Shown here: in pieces, positions 1-8,429 of the stretch | Layout: each line of letters opens with the position of its first letter | How positions within the stretch are numbered: position 1 is the stretch's first letter | Origin: Chitinophaga fulva | GTDB lineage: Bacteria; Bacteroidota; Bacteroidia; Chitinophagales; Chitinophagaceae | Length of the DNA stretch: 64,000 nt | NCBI RefSeq assembly: GCF_012927205.1 | Contig: NZ_JABBGC010000001.1 | Location: forward strand, 1,302,001 to 1,366,000 | Reading direction: 5' to 3' | Made by a program: the position numbers and the translations under genes | The notes under the pieces: model-generated | Database searches by the model: none | Seen by the model: only the letters and a program-made list of their open reading frames with translations | Told to the model about the DNA's origin: nothing

Positions 1-2
1 GG

Positions 3-836
3 CTGGCGGATTCTGGTTCTATCAGCCCGGCTTACCTGCGAAAACGCTCCAGTCCCGGCTTCCACGCTCCTATTAGTATTTTCCATTTCTACGATACACT
101 GCCCAAGTATTATCTGGATGCAGGCCGCCGCGGATTTACCAATACGCCTGACAAACAGTATGTAGCCGTTGCCGGTACCATTCAACAGAATATCCTGTAT
201 TTCTTTTTCAACGGTTTCAGCCTTAAAACCCTTTTTAATACAGATACCATCAATGGTGTAAAACGGGTAGAGCAGTATTTCTTCGACGCGCTGGCCAACC
301 GTACAGACCTGAAAGGCATCATTATCGATGTGCGGGGCAATCCGGGCGGAGACCTGGCTGACCTGAATTTCCTGCTGGGAAAAATGGTTACCCAGCCGCT
401 CCACTTTGGTTATACCCGGTCCAAACTGGGCAATGGACGGCTGGACTACAGCCCGTGGGCGCCGGCTTATGTGGCGCCACAGCCAGGCAGCAAAGCTGTC
501 ACCATCCCCATTGTAATGCTGGCCGATGCCTGGTCGGTGAGTATGGCAGAAATGACCACCATGGCTGTGAAAGCCCTGCCCAACGGGCATTTTGTGGGAG
601 AACGCACCTGGGGTGCCAACGGGCCGCTGACAGCCAATAAATTTTATAACGGAGGCCAGTTCAGCACCAGCTGGCTCACTTCGGTGTACACTTCTTCCCT
701 GATGTTTAAGTATAAGGATGGCAATATATACGAGGGAATCGGGTTTTCGCCCGATATGACCGTGCCCTATAACCCGGCCGCACTGAAGGCCGGCCGCGAT
801 CTGCAACTGGAGGCGGCCCTCAGCCTGATTCATTAG
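3..836 (+). CDS. S41 family peptidase (C-terminal part, cut by window start)
   Basis: The reading frame is open from base 3 to the stop at 834-836, so this is the last 277 residues of a longer protein whose start lies before the window. It carries the S41 (tail-specific/C-terminal processing protease) core: a KGIIIDVRGNPGGD strand-turn followed by an AEM-containing segment (SVSMAEM, serine codon near base 540) where the family places its nucleophile, then a GxRTWG segment. S41 enzymes of this phylum are usually exported and often lipoproteins; the N-terminus that would show this is missing. It ends 44 bases before an enoyl-CoA hydratase gene. The substrate cannot be inferred. Confidence 0.85.
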   Translation: MADSGSISPAYLRKRSSPGFHAPISIFHFYDTLPKYYLDAGRRGFTNTPDKQYVAVAGTIQQNILYFFFNGFSLKTLFNTDTINGVKRVEQYFFDALANRTDLKGIIIDVRGNPGGDLADLNFLLGKMVTQPLHFGYTRSKLGNGRLDYSPWAPAYVAPQPGSKAVTIPIVMLADAWSVSMAEMTTMAVKALPNGHFVGERTWGANGPLTANKFYNGGQFSTSWLTSVYTSSLMFKYKDGNIYEGIGFSPDMTVPYNPAALKAGRDLQLEAALSLIH

Positions 837-880
837 TTATCGAATATTGCTTAATATTGATAAACTAAAAAAGAAGGCCC

Positions 881-1657
881 ATGTACCAGACACTAAGTAC
901 ACAACTGGACAATAATATCCTGATCGTGACGATCAACCGCCCGGAAAAGATGAATGCCCTCAACCAGCAGATGATGGGAGAACTGGGTCTGGTGATCGAC
1001 GAAATTTACCGGAACAAAGACATCAAAGCAGCCATCCTCACGGGTTCTGGCGAAAAAGCTTTTGTGGCGGGAGCAGATATCAGCGAATTCCTCACCCTCT
1101 CCCCCAAACAGGGCGAAGAACTGGCTAAAAGCGGCCACGTGGTATTTCAGCGGATCGAATACTCTTCCAAGCCCATCATTGCGGCTGTTAACGGCTTCGC
1201 GCTGGGCGGCGGCTGCGAACTGGCCATGGCCTGCCATTTCCGTATTGCCAGTGAGAACGCAAAATTCGGTCAGCCGGAAGTGAACCTGGGCCTGATCCCC
1301 GGTTATGGCGGTACCCAACGGCTTACACAGCTGGTTGGCAAAGGCAAAGCCACTGAGCTGATGATGACCGGCGATATGCTGACCGCTACGGAAGCACAGG
1401 CATGGGGACTGGTAAACCATGTGGTGAAGCTGGAAGAACTGCTGCCCAAAGCCATCGCCATCCTTCAGAAAATACAAACCAAAGCCCCATTGGCCATAGC
1501 CCGCGTGGTGAAATGCGTGAATGCCGCTGTAGACAAGGACGTAGACGGCTGGGAAACTGAAATACACGAATTCGCGGCCTGTTTCGCTACCAAAGACCTG
1601 CAGGAAGGCGCTGAAGCTTTTATTCAGAAAAGACAGGCAAATTTTAAGGGAGAATAG
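881..1657 (+). CDS. Enoyl-CoA hydratase (crotonase family)
   Basis: A 258-residue crotonase-fold protein of normal family length. It should hydrate trans-2-enoyl-CoA to 3-hydroxyacyl-CoA in the cytoplasm, in fatty-acid or short-chain acyl-CoA breakdown. The oxyanion-hole segments AGADISEF (about residues 63-70) and NGFALGGGCELA are present. Both glutamates needed for hydratase activity are conserved (E113 in GGCELA and E133 in FGQPEVNLG), which argues against an isomerase or dehalogenase that has lost one of them. The ATG follows a purine-rich AAGAAGG stretch. It stands between an S41 peptidase and fumC on the same strand. Chain-length preference cannot be read from sequence. Confidence 0.93.
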   Translation: MYQTLSTQLDNNILIVTINRPEKMNALNQQMMGELGLVIDEIYRNKDIKAAILTGSGEKAFVAGADISEFLTLSPKQGEELAKSGHVVFQRIEYSSKPIIAAVNGFALGGGCELAMACHFRIASENAKFGQPEVNLGLIPGYGGTQRLTQLVGKGKATELMMTGDMLTATEAQAWGLVNHVVKLEELLPKAIAILQKIQTKAPLAIARVVKCVNAAVDKDVDGWETEIHEFAACFATKDLQEGAEAFIQKRQANFKGE

Positions 1658-1668
1658 CCAGAACAGTT

Positions 1669-1676
1669 TACTTTTG
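1669..1676 (+). promoter_or_regulatory. Bacteroidota -7 box upstream of fumC
   Basis: TACTTTTG matches the phylum's TAnnTTTG -7 consensus and lies 27 bases before the fumC ATG, just after the preceding stop codon. No clear TTTG -33 box is present at the usual spacing, so fumC probably has its own promoter but the call rests on one box. Confidence 0.45.
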
Positions 1677-1703
1677 CTGCATTAATTCATAAAAGCTTAA
1701 GCC

Positions 1704-3104
1704 ATGGAATTTAGAATAGAGAAAGACACGATGGGTGAAGTACAGGTGCCTGTAAACGCCTATTACGGTGCTCAAACACAGCGCTCCATTGAAAATTTCA
1801 AGATCGCCCAGGATATCAACAAAATGCCGAAAGAAATTATCAGGGCATTTGCTTACCTGAAGAAAGCGGCAGCGCTCACCAACCTCGATGCAGGCGTGCT
1901 GCCAAAAGAAAAAAGTGATCTGATCGGTCAGGTGTGCGATGAAATACTGGATGGTAAACTGGACAATGAGTTCCCGCTGGTAGTATGGCAAACAGGTTCC
2001 GGTACCCAGTCCAACATGAACGTGAATGAAGTGGTGGCTTACCGCGCTCACGTTATTCACGGTGGCCAGCTCACTGATAAAGAGAAGTTCGTTCACCCGA
2101 ATGACGATGTGAATAAATCCCAATCCTCTAACGATACCTTCCCTACTGCGATGCACATCGCGGCGTATAAAATGCTGGTGGAAACAACGACCCCCGGTAT
2201 TAAAAAACTCCGTGATACACTGGCTAAAAAAGCAGAAGCCTTCAAACATGTGGTGAAAATCGGCCGTACCCACTTCATGGACGCTACGCCGCTCACCCTC
2301 GGACAGGAGATCAGTGGTTACGTGGCCCAGCTGGACCACGGTCTGAGAGCGATCAACAACACGCTGTCCCACCTGAGCGAACTGGCCCTCGGCGGTACTG
2401 CCGTAGGTACTGGTATCAACACTCCGAAAGGTTATTCCGAAAACGTAGCGGCACATATCGCCAAACTGACCGGACTGCCTTTCATCACCGCCCCTAACAA
2501 ATTCGAAGCACTGGCTGCACACGACGCTATCGTGGAAGCGCACGGCGCTCTCAAAACAGTAGCGGTAAGCCTGATGAAAATCGCCAACGACGTACGTATG
2601 CTCAGCTCCGGCCCCCGCGCCGGCATCGGCGAAATCCACATCCCGGACAATGAGCCAGGATCTTCCATCATGCCGGGTAAAGTAAACCCAACCCAGTGCG
2701 AAGCCCTCACCATGATCGCGGCACAGGTAATGGGCAACGATGTGGCGATCTCTGTTGGCGGCGCCAATGGCCACTTTGAACTCAACGTGTTCAAACCGGT
2801 GATGATCTTCAACTTCCTGCACTCTGCCCGCCTCATCGGCGAAGGCTGTGTAAGCTTCAATGATAAATGCGCTGAAGGCATCGAACCTATCGAAGCCAAC
2901 ATCCGCAAACACGTGGAAAATTCCCTGATGCTGGTGACTGCCCTCAATACCAAAATTGGTTATTACAGAGCGGCGGAAATCGCTCAGAAAGCACATAAAG
3001 AAGGTACCACACTGAAAGAAATGGCTGTAAAACTGGGTTACGTTACTCCCGAACAATTCGACGAGTGGGTAATACCTGGTAACATGGTCGGTGAAATCAA
3101 GTAA
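1704..3104 (+). CDS. fumC: Class II fumarate hydratase
   Basis: A 466-residue class II (iron-independent, homotetrameric) fumarase that interconverts fumarate and L-malate in the TCA cycle. The superfamily signature [10 protein letters not shown] is at residues 319-328; [10 protein letters not shown] (about 98-107), [14 protein letters not shown] (131-144) and GRTH with catalytic H190 are all present. Length is typical of the family. Argininosuccinate lyase and aspartase share the fold, but the [10 protein letters not shown] and NDxVNxSQSSND pattern is that of FumC. A terminator hairpin follows 20 bases after the stop, so it seems to be a single-gene transcript or the end of one. Confidence 0.97.
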   Translation: MEFRIEKDTMGEVQVPVNAYYGAQTQRSIENFKIAQDINKMPKEIIRAFAYLKKAAALTNLDAGVLPKEKSDLIGQVCDEILDGKLDNEFPLVVWQTGSGTQSNMNVNEVVAYRAHVIHGGQLTDKEKFVHPNDDVNKSQSSNDTFPTAMHIAAYKMLVETTTPGIKKLRDTLAKKAEAFKHVVKIGRTHFMDATPLTLGQEISGYVAQLDHGLRAINNTLSHLSELALGGTAVGTGINTPKGYSENVAAHIAKLTGLPFITAPNKFEALAAHDAIVEAHGALKTVAVSLMKIANDVRMLSSGPRAGIGEIHIPDNEPGSSIMPGKVNPTQCEALTMIAAQVMGNDVAISVGGANGHFELNVFKPVMIFNFLHSARLIGEGCVSFNDKCAEGIEPIEANIRKHVENSLMLVTALNTKIGYYRAAEIAQKAHKEGTTLKEMAVKLGYVTPEQFDEWVIPGNMVGEIK

Positions 3105-3124
3105 ACATACCGATTAATCATATT

Positions 3125-3168
3125 ACGGATTTGTGTGGTGTCAAAAGCCCGCAAATCCGTATTTTTTT
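3125..3168 (+). terminator. Intrinsic terminator after fumC
   Basis: A 9-bp stem (ACGGATTTG at 3125-3133 with CAAATCCGT at 3152-3160) closes an 18-base loop and is followed directly by ATTTTTTT. Confidence 0.8.
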
Positions 3169-3191
3169 GACCCTGTCTTAACCGCACGCAG

Positions 3192-4178
3192 ATGAACATA
3201 CTCTTTTTCAGCACCCAGCCCTACGATGTCACCTACTTTAATCAAGCTAACACGGACAACGCCCACCACTTCCGCTTCCTGGAATATCCGCTTAATGAAG
3301 ACAATACCGCACTGATCAAAGACGAAACAGCTGTCTGTGTATTTGTAAACGATAAGGTAAATGCCTCCGTTATCCGTCAGCTGAAAGAGAAAAGTATCCG
3401 CCTGATTGCGCTGCGTTGCGCGGGATTTAACAACGTGGACCTCAAAGCTGCTGAGGAAGCAGGCATCAGGGTAGTGCGCGTACCGGCCTATTCTCCGCAC
3501 GCAGTGGCAGAACATGCCGTCACCCTGTTGCTGGCGCTGAACCGTAAAATCTATAAATCGTATAACCGTGTCCGTGATAACAACTTTACGTTAGGCGGAC
3601 TGGAAGGATTTGATGTATACGGCAAAACTGTTGGCGTAATTGGTACCGGTAATATCGGCGCGGTATTTTGCCGCATCATGCTGGGATTCGGCTGTAAAGT
3701 GCTGGCACATGACGTGTACAAAAATGAAGCGCTGATGAAGGCAGGTGTTACGTATGTGTCACCGGAAACGATCATGGCGGAATCAGATATCATTTCCCTG
3801 CACTGCCCGCTGACGCCGGATACCAAACATCTTATTGACGCACATACGATCAGCCAGATGAAACGTGGGGTGGTCCTGATCAATACCAGTCGCGGTGGCC
3901 TGATAGACACCCGGTCTGTGGTGGAAGCATTGAAAAACGGGCATATTGGCGCCCTCGGCATTGATGTATATGAACAGGAAGAACAACTTTTCTTTCAGAA
4001 CTTCTCCGGTACCATCATCCAGGATGATGTGCTTTCCCGCCTCACTACTTTCCCCAACGTACTGGTAACAGCCCATCAGGGATTTTTTACCAGGGAAGCA
4101 CTTACCCAGATTGCAGAAACGACGTTGGCCAATATCAATGCGTTTGAAAAAAACGAACCGCTGAAAAACGCGTTATAA
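3192..4178 (+). CDS. D-2-hydroxyacid dehydrogenase (D-lactate dehydrogenase type)
   Basis: A 328-residue NAD-dependent D-isomer 2-hydroxyacid dehydrogenase, closest in pattern to fermentative LdhA-type D-lactate dehydrogenases (pyruvate + NADH to D-lactate). The Rossmann motif GTGNIG is at residues 151-156. The catalytic set is visible: arginine in NTSRGG, glutamate in IDVYEQEE and histidine in VTAHQGFFT. The substrate-side RCAGFNNVD motif (about 75-83), typical of LdhA, is also present. The ATG is 23 bases past the fumC terminator. Other members of the superfamily act on other 2-keto acids, so lactate is a family inference. Confidence 0.88.
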   Translation: MNILFFSTQPYDVTYFNQANTDNAHHFRFLEYPLNEDNTALIKDETAVCVFVNDKVNASVIRQLKEKSIRLIALRCAGFNNVDLKAAEEAGIRVVRVPAYSPHAVAEHAVTLLLALNRKIYKSYNRVRDNNFTLGGLEGFDVYGKTVGVIGTGNIGAVFCRIMLGFGCKVLAHDVYKNEALMKAGVTYVSPETIMAESDIISLHCPLTPDTKHLIDAHTISQMKRGVVLINTSRGGLIDTRSVVEALKNGHIGALGIDVYEQEEQLFFQNFSGTIIQDDVLSRLTTFPNVLVTAHQGFFTREALTQIAETTLANINAFEKNEPLKNAL

Positions 4179-4186
4179 AACCGGGG

Positions 4187-4356
4187 TCCCAGGGCTGAAG
4201 CCCTGGGCTACGTTGTTATTCAAAGCCAATCATTGGTTCGATTATCAATTAAAAGCCCACAAACATCGTAGCTACGATATTTGTGGGCTTTTAATTTAGC
4301 TTCTCACTCATTGAGACACCTGAACAACAACGTAGCCCAGGGCTTCAGCCCTGGGA
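4187..4356. repeat. Paired palindromic repeat element filling a convergent gap
   Basis: Two copies of CCCAGGGCTGAAGCCCTGGG (9-bp arms, 2-base loop), each extended by CTACGTTGTT, face each other at 4188-4217 and 4326-4355. The 30-bp arms are exact inverted copies. The element starts 9 bases after the dehydrogenase stop and ends 17 bases before the receptor stop. The centre holds a separate 50-bp palindrome made of AACATCGTAG and CTACGATATT back to back, which is the tail motif found in the second element at 39231-39469. Confidence 0.9.
4247..4296. terminator. Bidirectional terminator hairpin
   Basis: A 25-bp-arm palindrome with a single mismatch (4264 against 4279), ending in TTTTAATT on both strands with a GC-rich AAGCCCAC/GTGGGCTT core. 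It sits midway between the convergent dehydrogenase and TonB receptor genes and can end both transcripts. Confidence 0.8.
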
Positions 4357-4373
4357 ACGGAATTGCGGATGGA

Positions 4374-7235
4374 TTATTTTTTAAACACGTTGTCCCACGT
4401 GATGGTGAGGTAGTACAAACCACGGATGGTAGGCCCGCCAACGTACTGGAAGTATGCTGTGTTCAGCAGGTTGGAGGCGCCCACTTTGAAAGATGTTTTG
4501 ATCTTAGGTACACGATAGGTAACCTGTGCATCAACGGTGCTGTAGGCTGGTACATCAGCATTACCAAAGAGGTTCTGCCAATAGAAAGTATCCTGCCAGT
4601 GCCATACAACGTTGAAGCCTATATTTTTATAGAGATTTCTGTTACCGATGCTGACGTTGGTAAACCACTGAGGGGTGTTGAAACCTGGTACCAGTGCGTC
4701 GTCCTTGGTTTTGTCCTGTGCCAGTTTGTTGAAGTTGGCGTTACCGCTTACCGTGTAATTCTTGTAGATATCGTAGGTGACAGCCACAGCAAAGCCATAG
4801 TTGTTGACAGTGGATTTACTGTTGGTCCATACACGGTAACGGTTCTGCAGGGTTTTATCGAGCATTTGGTTCAGCACAGCGGCATCCGGTGAATTAACAT
4901 TACCGGTTTGCGGTACCACGGCTTCAATCTGGCCGATAAAATTTTTGTAGGAGCTGTAATAACCATCAACATCAATGAACAACTTGTTGTCAAGCAATAC
5001 TGCTTTATAGCCTGCTTCGAAAGAGGTGATTTCTTCCGGCACAATAGGATCGAGATTGGCAACTTTGAGGACGCCTGCATTTTTAGCGGCAGCTGCGTCT
5101 TTGCTGATATGTTCCGCGTTGATGGTTTTGTTTACTGCCACGTTGAAAGCGTCAACGGAAGTGGTGAGGTAAGAGTTCTTGAAATAGCCCAGTCCTTCTT
5201 CAATAAAGGCGAGACCGCCTACACGCCGCACCTGTCCGTTGTTTACAAAAGAGTATGCTTCAAACAGGGAAGGGAAACGGAAGCCATTTTGCCATGATAT
5301 GCGGAAGTTGTGTTTATCCTTTACAGTATACACGGCAGCGATGCGGGGATTCACTTTCCCGGCAAACTGTTCGTTTTTATCGTAACGCAGGGAGCCGGTA
5401 AGTTTCAATGCGTCGTGGAAGAAGGACCTGCTGATCTGTGCAAAGCCGCCCACCTTGCCGTACCAGATATGTTTACCGCCGTCCTGATTGCGTTTGTCGA
5501 GTGGCAGGCTGAAATCCACGAAGTTGTTGCCATCGGGGATGATCTCGTAGGTGCGGTAATCGGCGCCTACCAGTACATCAGCGAAATGGACGTATTTACG
5601 CAGGTTCCAGGTGCCTTCTGTGTGATAGAAGCGGCTTTTCTGCTTGAGGGCGGCGCCACCGGTAGTGTTGAGCGGATTTCTGGAGGTGGGGTAAATATCC
5701 CAGTCATTGATGGTTTTGATTTTATCCCGTTGTGCTTCAAAGGCTGCGGTGCCAGGCTCAAAGCGGCCGGCATCTGCGAAAGCGCGGGCCGCTTTATGTG
5801 CGGCTACGAGGTCAGCACCTTGTGTCAGCGCGTTATTGAGGCCGGTGGTATAATCTTTCTGCCACACTTTGTCTGACTTAAAGGATTTCTCCAGGTTATC
5901 AGCGAGTGGGTTCATGTTGTATGATTTGCCGGTATTCTCGATGGAGATATAGGTGCGCACGGTGAAATCGGGGTGTACGATTTCCAGTTTGTGGTTGGAA
6001 ACGGTGACGCCTCTGAGGCCGATGCGGTTACCGCGCTGAAAGAAGCCATCCATCTGGCCCCAGCGGGAGGCGAGAGATATCTCCATTTTGTTCCTCAGCC
6101 GGAAATTGATGGAGCCGTCTATTTTGGTATTGCGAACGGTATAGTCGCCTACGAGGTCTTTTTCCCAGTAGCCGGTGCGGTGTACAGTATAAGCGCGGCC
6201 GTCTTTGTCGGTGATGGGGATATTACCCTGATCGGCGTATTTGTTCCAGTTATCGGCGGCGATGTTGTTAGCGCCGCTGAGCTGTGGAAAATCAGGGTTG
6301 ATTTTGCTCTGTGGCGTGAAATCGTCATGGCTGTCGGCATACCAGTCGGTGCCCTGCATGTAGCTGGCGTTGATTTTCCAGGCGAACCATTTGGAGTAGG
6401 CCTGTGCATAACGTACGGCCGTTTCCGTGAGTGGCTTGGGGCTGCTGCCTTTGCCATCGAAATGGTTGAACGCAATTTTCTGGTATACGCTGACACCCTG
6501 GTAATCGAAAGGGTTTTTAGTGACGAGGTTGGACATGCCGTTGATGGCGTTCATGCCGTACAGTGCTGAAGATGCGCCGGGGGTGACTTCCACGCTCTGG
6601 ATGTCCAGCTCCGTAGGCCCGATGGCGTTACCCAACGGTACGCCGAGGGTGGCGGCCTGATTGTCTACGCCGTCTACCAGTTGCATGAAGCGGAAGTTAT
6701 TGGGCACGTTAAAGCCGCGGGTGTTGAATACTTTGAAGGTAAGGCCGGCGGTGGTCATCTGTACGCCTTTGAGGTTGCCCAGTGCGTCGTAGAAGGTGGA
6801 CGAAGGCGTTTCTTTCAGGGCGCGGATATCCAGTTTTTCGATGGCTACCGGTGAGCGCAACAGCTTCTCCTGCTGCCGGGAGGCGGATACTACTACCTCG
6901 TTGACCAGCAGTGACTGGGTGAACAGCTGTATGGCTACTTTGCTGTTGCTGTTTTTAACTTCAAACTCCTGCGGCTGATAGCCAATGAGGCGGATCACCA
7001 GTTTCAGCGGGAAACGGGTGTTGGTTGTCAGCTGAAAGCGGCCCAGGCTATCGGTGGTAGTGCCGAACGAGGTGCCCTTTATCTGTACAGATGCGCCCGG
7101 CAGGCCGGCGCTGTGGTCATCAGTGATTTTGCCCTCAATAACGTAAGAGCCGTTGAGTTGTGCCTTTGATAGGGTTGGACTAAATACCAGGGCCAAAATG
7201 AGGATTTTGGCCAGTATCGGAAAGAACTTTTGCAT
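4374..7235 (-). CDS. TonB-dependent receptor with carboxypeptidase-like N-terminal domain
   Basis: A 953-residue outer-membrane TonB-dependent transporter. A signal peptide covers about residues 1-25 (ILILALVFSPTLSKAQ). A carboxypeptidase-regulatory-like domain follows at about 28-110 (VIEGKITDDHSAGLPGASVQIKG). Next is the plug, beginning near VVVSASRQQEKLLRSPVAIEKLD and including QSVEVTPGASSALYGMNAINGMSN, then a long beta-barrel ending in an aromatic strand (TWDNVFKK). No SusD-like partner gene lies beside it, so it is not a Sus-type glycan system in this window; siderophore, vitamin or peptide uptake are all possible. It has its own promoter and a leader of roughly 140 bases. Confidence 0.95.
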   Translation of the reverse strand: MQKFFPILAKILILALVFSPTLSKAQLNGSYVIEGKITDDHSAGLPGASVQIKGTSFGTTTDSLGRFQLTTNTRFPLKLVIRLIGYQPQEFEVKNSNSKVAIQLFTQSLLVNEVVVSASRQQEKLLRSPVAIEKLDIRALKETPSSTFYDALGNLKGVQMTTAGLTFKVFNTRGFNVPNNFRFMQLVDGVDNQAATLGVPLGNAIGPTELDIQSVEVTPGASSALYGMNAINGMSNLVTKNPFDYQGVSVYQKIAFNHFDGKGSSPKPLTETAVRYAQAYSKWFAWKINASYMQGTDWYADSHDDFTPQSKINPDFPQLSGANNIAADNWNKYADQGNIPITDKDGRAYTVHRTGYWEKDLVGDYTVRNTKIDGSINFRLRNKMEISLASRWGQMDGFFQRGNRIGLRGVTVSNHKLEIVHPDFTVRTYISIENTGKSYNMNPLADNLEKSFKSDKVWQKDYTTGLNNALTQGADLVAAHKAARAFADAGRFEPGTAAFEAQRDKIKTINDWDIYPTSRNPLNTTGGAALKQKSRFYHTEGTWNLRKYVHFADVLVGADYRTYEIIPDGNNFVDFSLPLDKRNQDGGKHIWYGKVGGFAQISRSFFHDALKLTGSLRYDKNEQFAGKVNPRIAAVYTVKDKHNFRISWQNGFRFPSLFEAYSFVNNGQVRRVGGLAFIEEGLGYFKNSYLTTSVDAFNVAVNKTINAEHISKDAAAAKNAGVLKVANLDPIVPEEITSFEAGYKAVLLDNKLFIDVDGYYSSYKNFIGQIEAVVPQTGNVNSPDAAVLNQMLDKTLQNRYRVWTNSKSTVNNYGFAVAVTYDIYKNYTVSGNANFNKLAQDKTKDDALVPGFNTPQWFTNVSIGNRNLYKNIGFNVVWHWQDTFYWQNLFGNADVPAYSTVDAQVTYRVPKIKTSFKVGASNLLNTAYFQYVGGPTIRGLYYLTITWDNVFKK

Positions 7236-7305
7236 GATGTGGTAAAAGTTATAACATTATATAGATCCTGGATTGTGATAAAAATGGTAGGGAGCGCCGG
7301 AAAGC

Positions 7306-7328
7306 CCGATGTTGAGCCTCAACATCGG
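7306..7328 (-). promoter_or_regulatory. Leader hairpin of the TonB receptor mRNA
   Basis: A perfect 10-bp stem with a 3-base loop (CCGATGTTGA / TCAACATCGG) lies in the predicted 5' leader, about 70 bases before the receptor start. It has no U-tract, so it is not a simple terminator. It matches no riboswitch consensus I can recognise. Confidence 0.45.
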
Positions 7329-7384
7329 TGTAGCAACATGGTATGTACAGTTTTAAAAACCATATAGTCTATAGAATTAGTAGA

Positions 7385-7415
7385 CAAATATAGAACGAGG
7401 ATTGTTCATTTCAAA
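7385..7415 (-). promoter_or_regulatory. Promoter of the TonB receptor
   Basis: Read on the minus strand, TTTG (7412-7415), a 19-base spacer and TATATTTG (7385-7392) match the Bacteroidota -33/-7 consensus (TTTG, about 19 bases, TAnnTTTG) at both boxes. Transcription would begin near 7379, giving a leader of about 140 bases. Confidence 0.7.
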
Positions 7416-7463
7416 GCAGCAAAGGAAAAAAATTTGCAAATGGTTGATAATGAACGGCAATAA

Positions 7464-7694
7464 TTTAGGGATTTTTTTGATTTTCGTTTTTTTGTTTTTG
7501 GGGAGATGGCGAGGCTTCTATCGGAAAGTGAAACAATGCAGAATGGTTGATTTTGGGAGATATCAGGGCTTTTTATCAAAAGTATGGATACAAACAGGGG
7601 TAATAAATTAGGGATTTCCTGATTTGCGATGGCGTGATTGGAAGAAATCCTGTTCGGTCCAAATCAAAAAATCGAAAATCAAAAAATCCCTAAA
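7464..7694. repeat. AT-rich inverted repeat with a third internal copy
   Basis: The left arm 7464-7494 begins TTTAGGGATTTTTTTGATTT and continues with a TTTCG turn. The right arm 7665-7694 is its inverted copy, with one single-base indel and one substitution over 30 bases. A diverged copy in the left-arm orientation (ATTAGGGATTTCCTGATTTG) is at 7607-7626. Function unknown; it may be a small dispersed element. Confidence 0.75.
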
Positions 7695-7726
7695 GTAAAT
7701 ATCTAAATAACCAAATAGCTGAATAA

Positions 7727-8368
7727 CTAAATCTCCACGGGTGTTTTTTCCTGTTGCTGGGCGGTATGCCGGGCTAAGAACCTTTTCTGGAACAGCAGGA
7801 TTGTGACAACACCAACGGAAATAGCGGCATCAGCGATGTTGAATACCGGGCGGAAGAACACAAAGTAATCACCACCTTTGAAGGGTATCCAGCTGGGCAG
7901 GTAGCCTTCATAGATGGGGAAGTACAGCATATCCACCACACGGCCGTGGAGGAAACTGCCATAACCGCCGCCGGAAGGCATAAACTTCGCTACCTCATAA
8001 CCGATGCTGTCGTTGAAAATAAGGCCATAGAACATGCTATCTATCAGGTTGCCAGCTGCGCCTGCCAGAATGAGAGAGCCACAGATCAGCAAACCAGTGC
8101 TGTATTTTTCCCGGATGAGCTTTTTGATGTATATGAAACCAGCTACCACTGCCACCAACCGGAAGGTGGTCAACAGGATCTTGCCGAAATCACCACCAAA
8201 CTTGAGCCCATAGGCCATCCCTTCATTTTCAATGAAATGGATACGGAACCAATTGGGGAAAATGATGAACTCCTGTTGCATGAACATGTGCGTCTTGATC
8301 CAGAATTTCAGCGTCTGATCAATGACCAGGATAAGGATAACAATAAATACTACGTGACGATATTTCAA
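7727..8368 (-). CDS. lspA: Lipoprotein signal peptidase (signal peptidase II)
   Basis: A 213-residue inner-membrane aspartyl protease that removes the signal peptide from prolipoproteins after diacylglyceryl transfer. Four hydrophobic helices are visible. The two catalytic aspartates lie in the conserved blocks GAAGNLID...GRVVDMLYFP and FRPVFNIADAAIS; the N-terminal VIDQTLKFWI and FIENEGMAYGL blocks are also typical. It is longer than the roughly 160 residues of E. coli LspA because of a loop before GRVVD and a longer loop after it (YLPSWIPFKGGDYFVFF), which is usual in Bacteroidota. It follows the murF-alr fusion on the same strand after 61 bases. The many lipoproteins in this window are its expected substrates. 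Confidence 0.95.
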   Translation of the reverse strand: MKYRHVVFIVILILVIDQTLKFWIKTHMFMQQEFIIFPNWFRIHFIENEGMAYGLKFGGDFGKILLTTFRLVAVVAGFIYIKKLIREKYSTGLLICGSLILAGAAGNLIDSMFYGLIFNDSIGYEVAKFMPSGGGYGSFLHGRVVDMLYFPIYEGYLPSWIPFKGGDYFVFFRPVFNIADAAISVGVVTILLFQKRFLARHTAQQQEKTPVEI

Positions 8369-8429
8369 CTGATATTAAAATTTTGTCAAAAATAACAGAT
8401 TATTTCAAAGTCCGAAGCCTGCAATATCA

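Larger units (their letters stand above)
7236..7726. other. 491-bp gap between TonB receptor and lspA
   Basis: Contains, from low to high coordinates, the receptor's leader and promoter (7236-7415), an AT-rich inverted-repeat module (7464-7694) and a TATTTAG-type run just past the lspA stop (7691-7726). A 69-codon open frame at 7402-7611 overlaps the repeat and has low-complexity content; I do not regard it as a gene. Confidence 0.7.

Noticed and set aside
1668..3056. 462-residue open frame on the minus strand across fumC
   Set aside because: It is the exact antisense of a clear fumC with intact signatures, has unusual His/Phe-rich composition and no recognisable domain. Shadow frames of this kind recur opposite other GC-rich genes here (for example 28342-29442, 18745-19737 and 9003-9671).
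7236..7384. Riboswitch upstream of the TonB receptor
   Set aside because: I compared the leader by eye with cobalamin, TPP and SAM cores and found no matching conserved boxes. It is kept only as an unnamed hairpin.
7402..7611. 69-codon open frame in the receptor-lspA gap
   Set aside because: It starts on an unusual codon, is rich in Phe, Lys and Gly from A/T tracts, and runs through the inverted repeat at 7464-7694.
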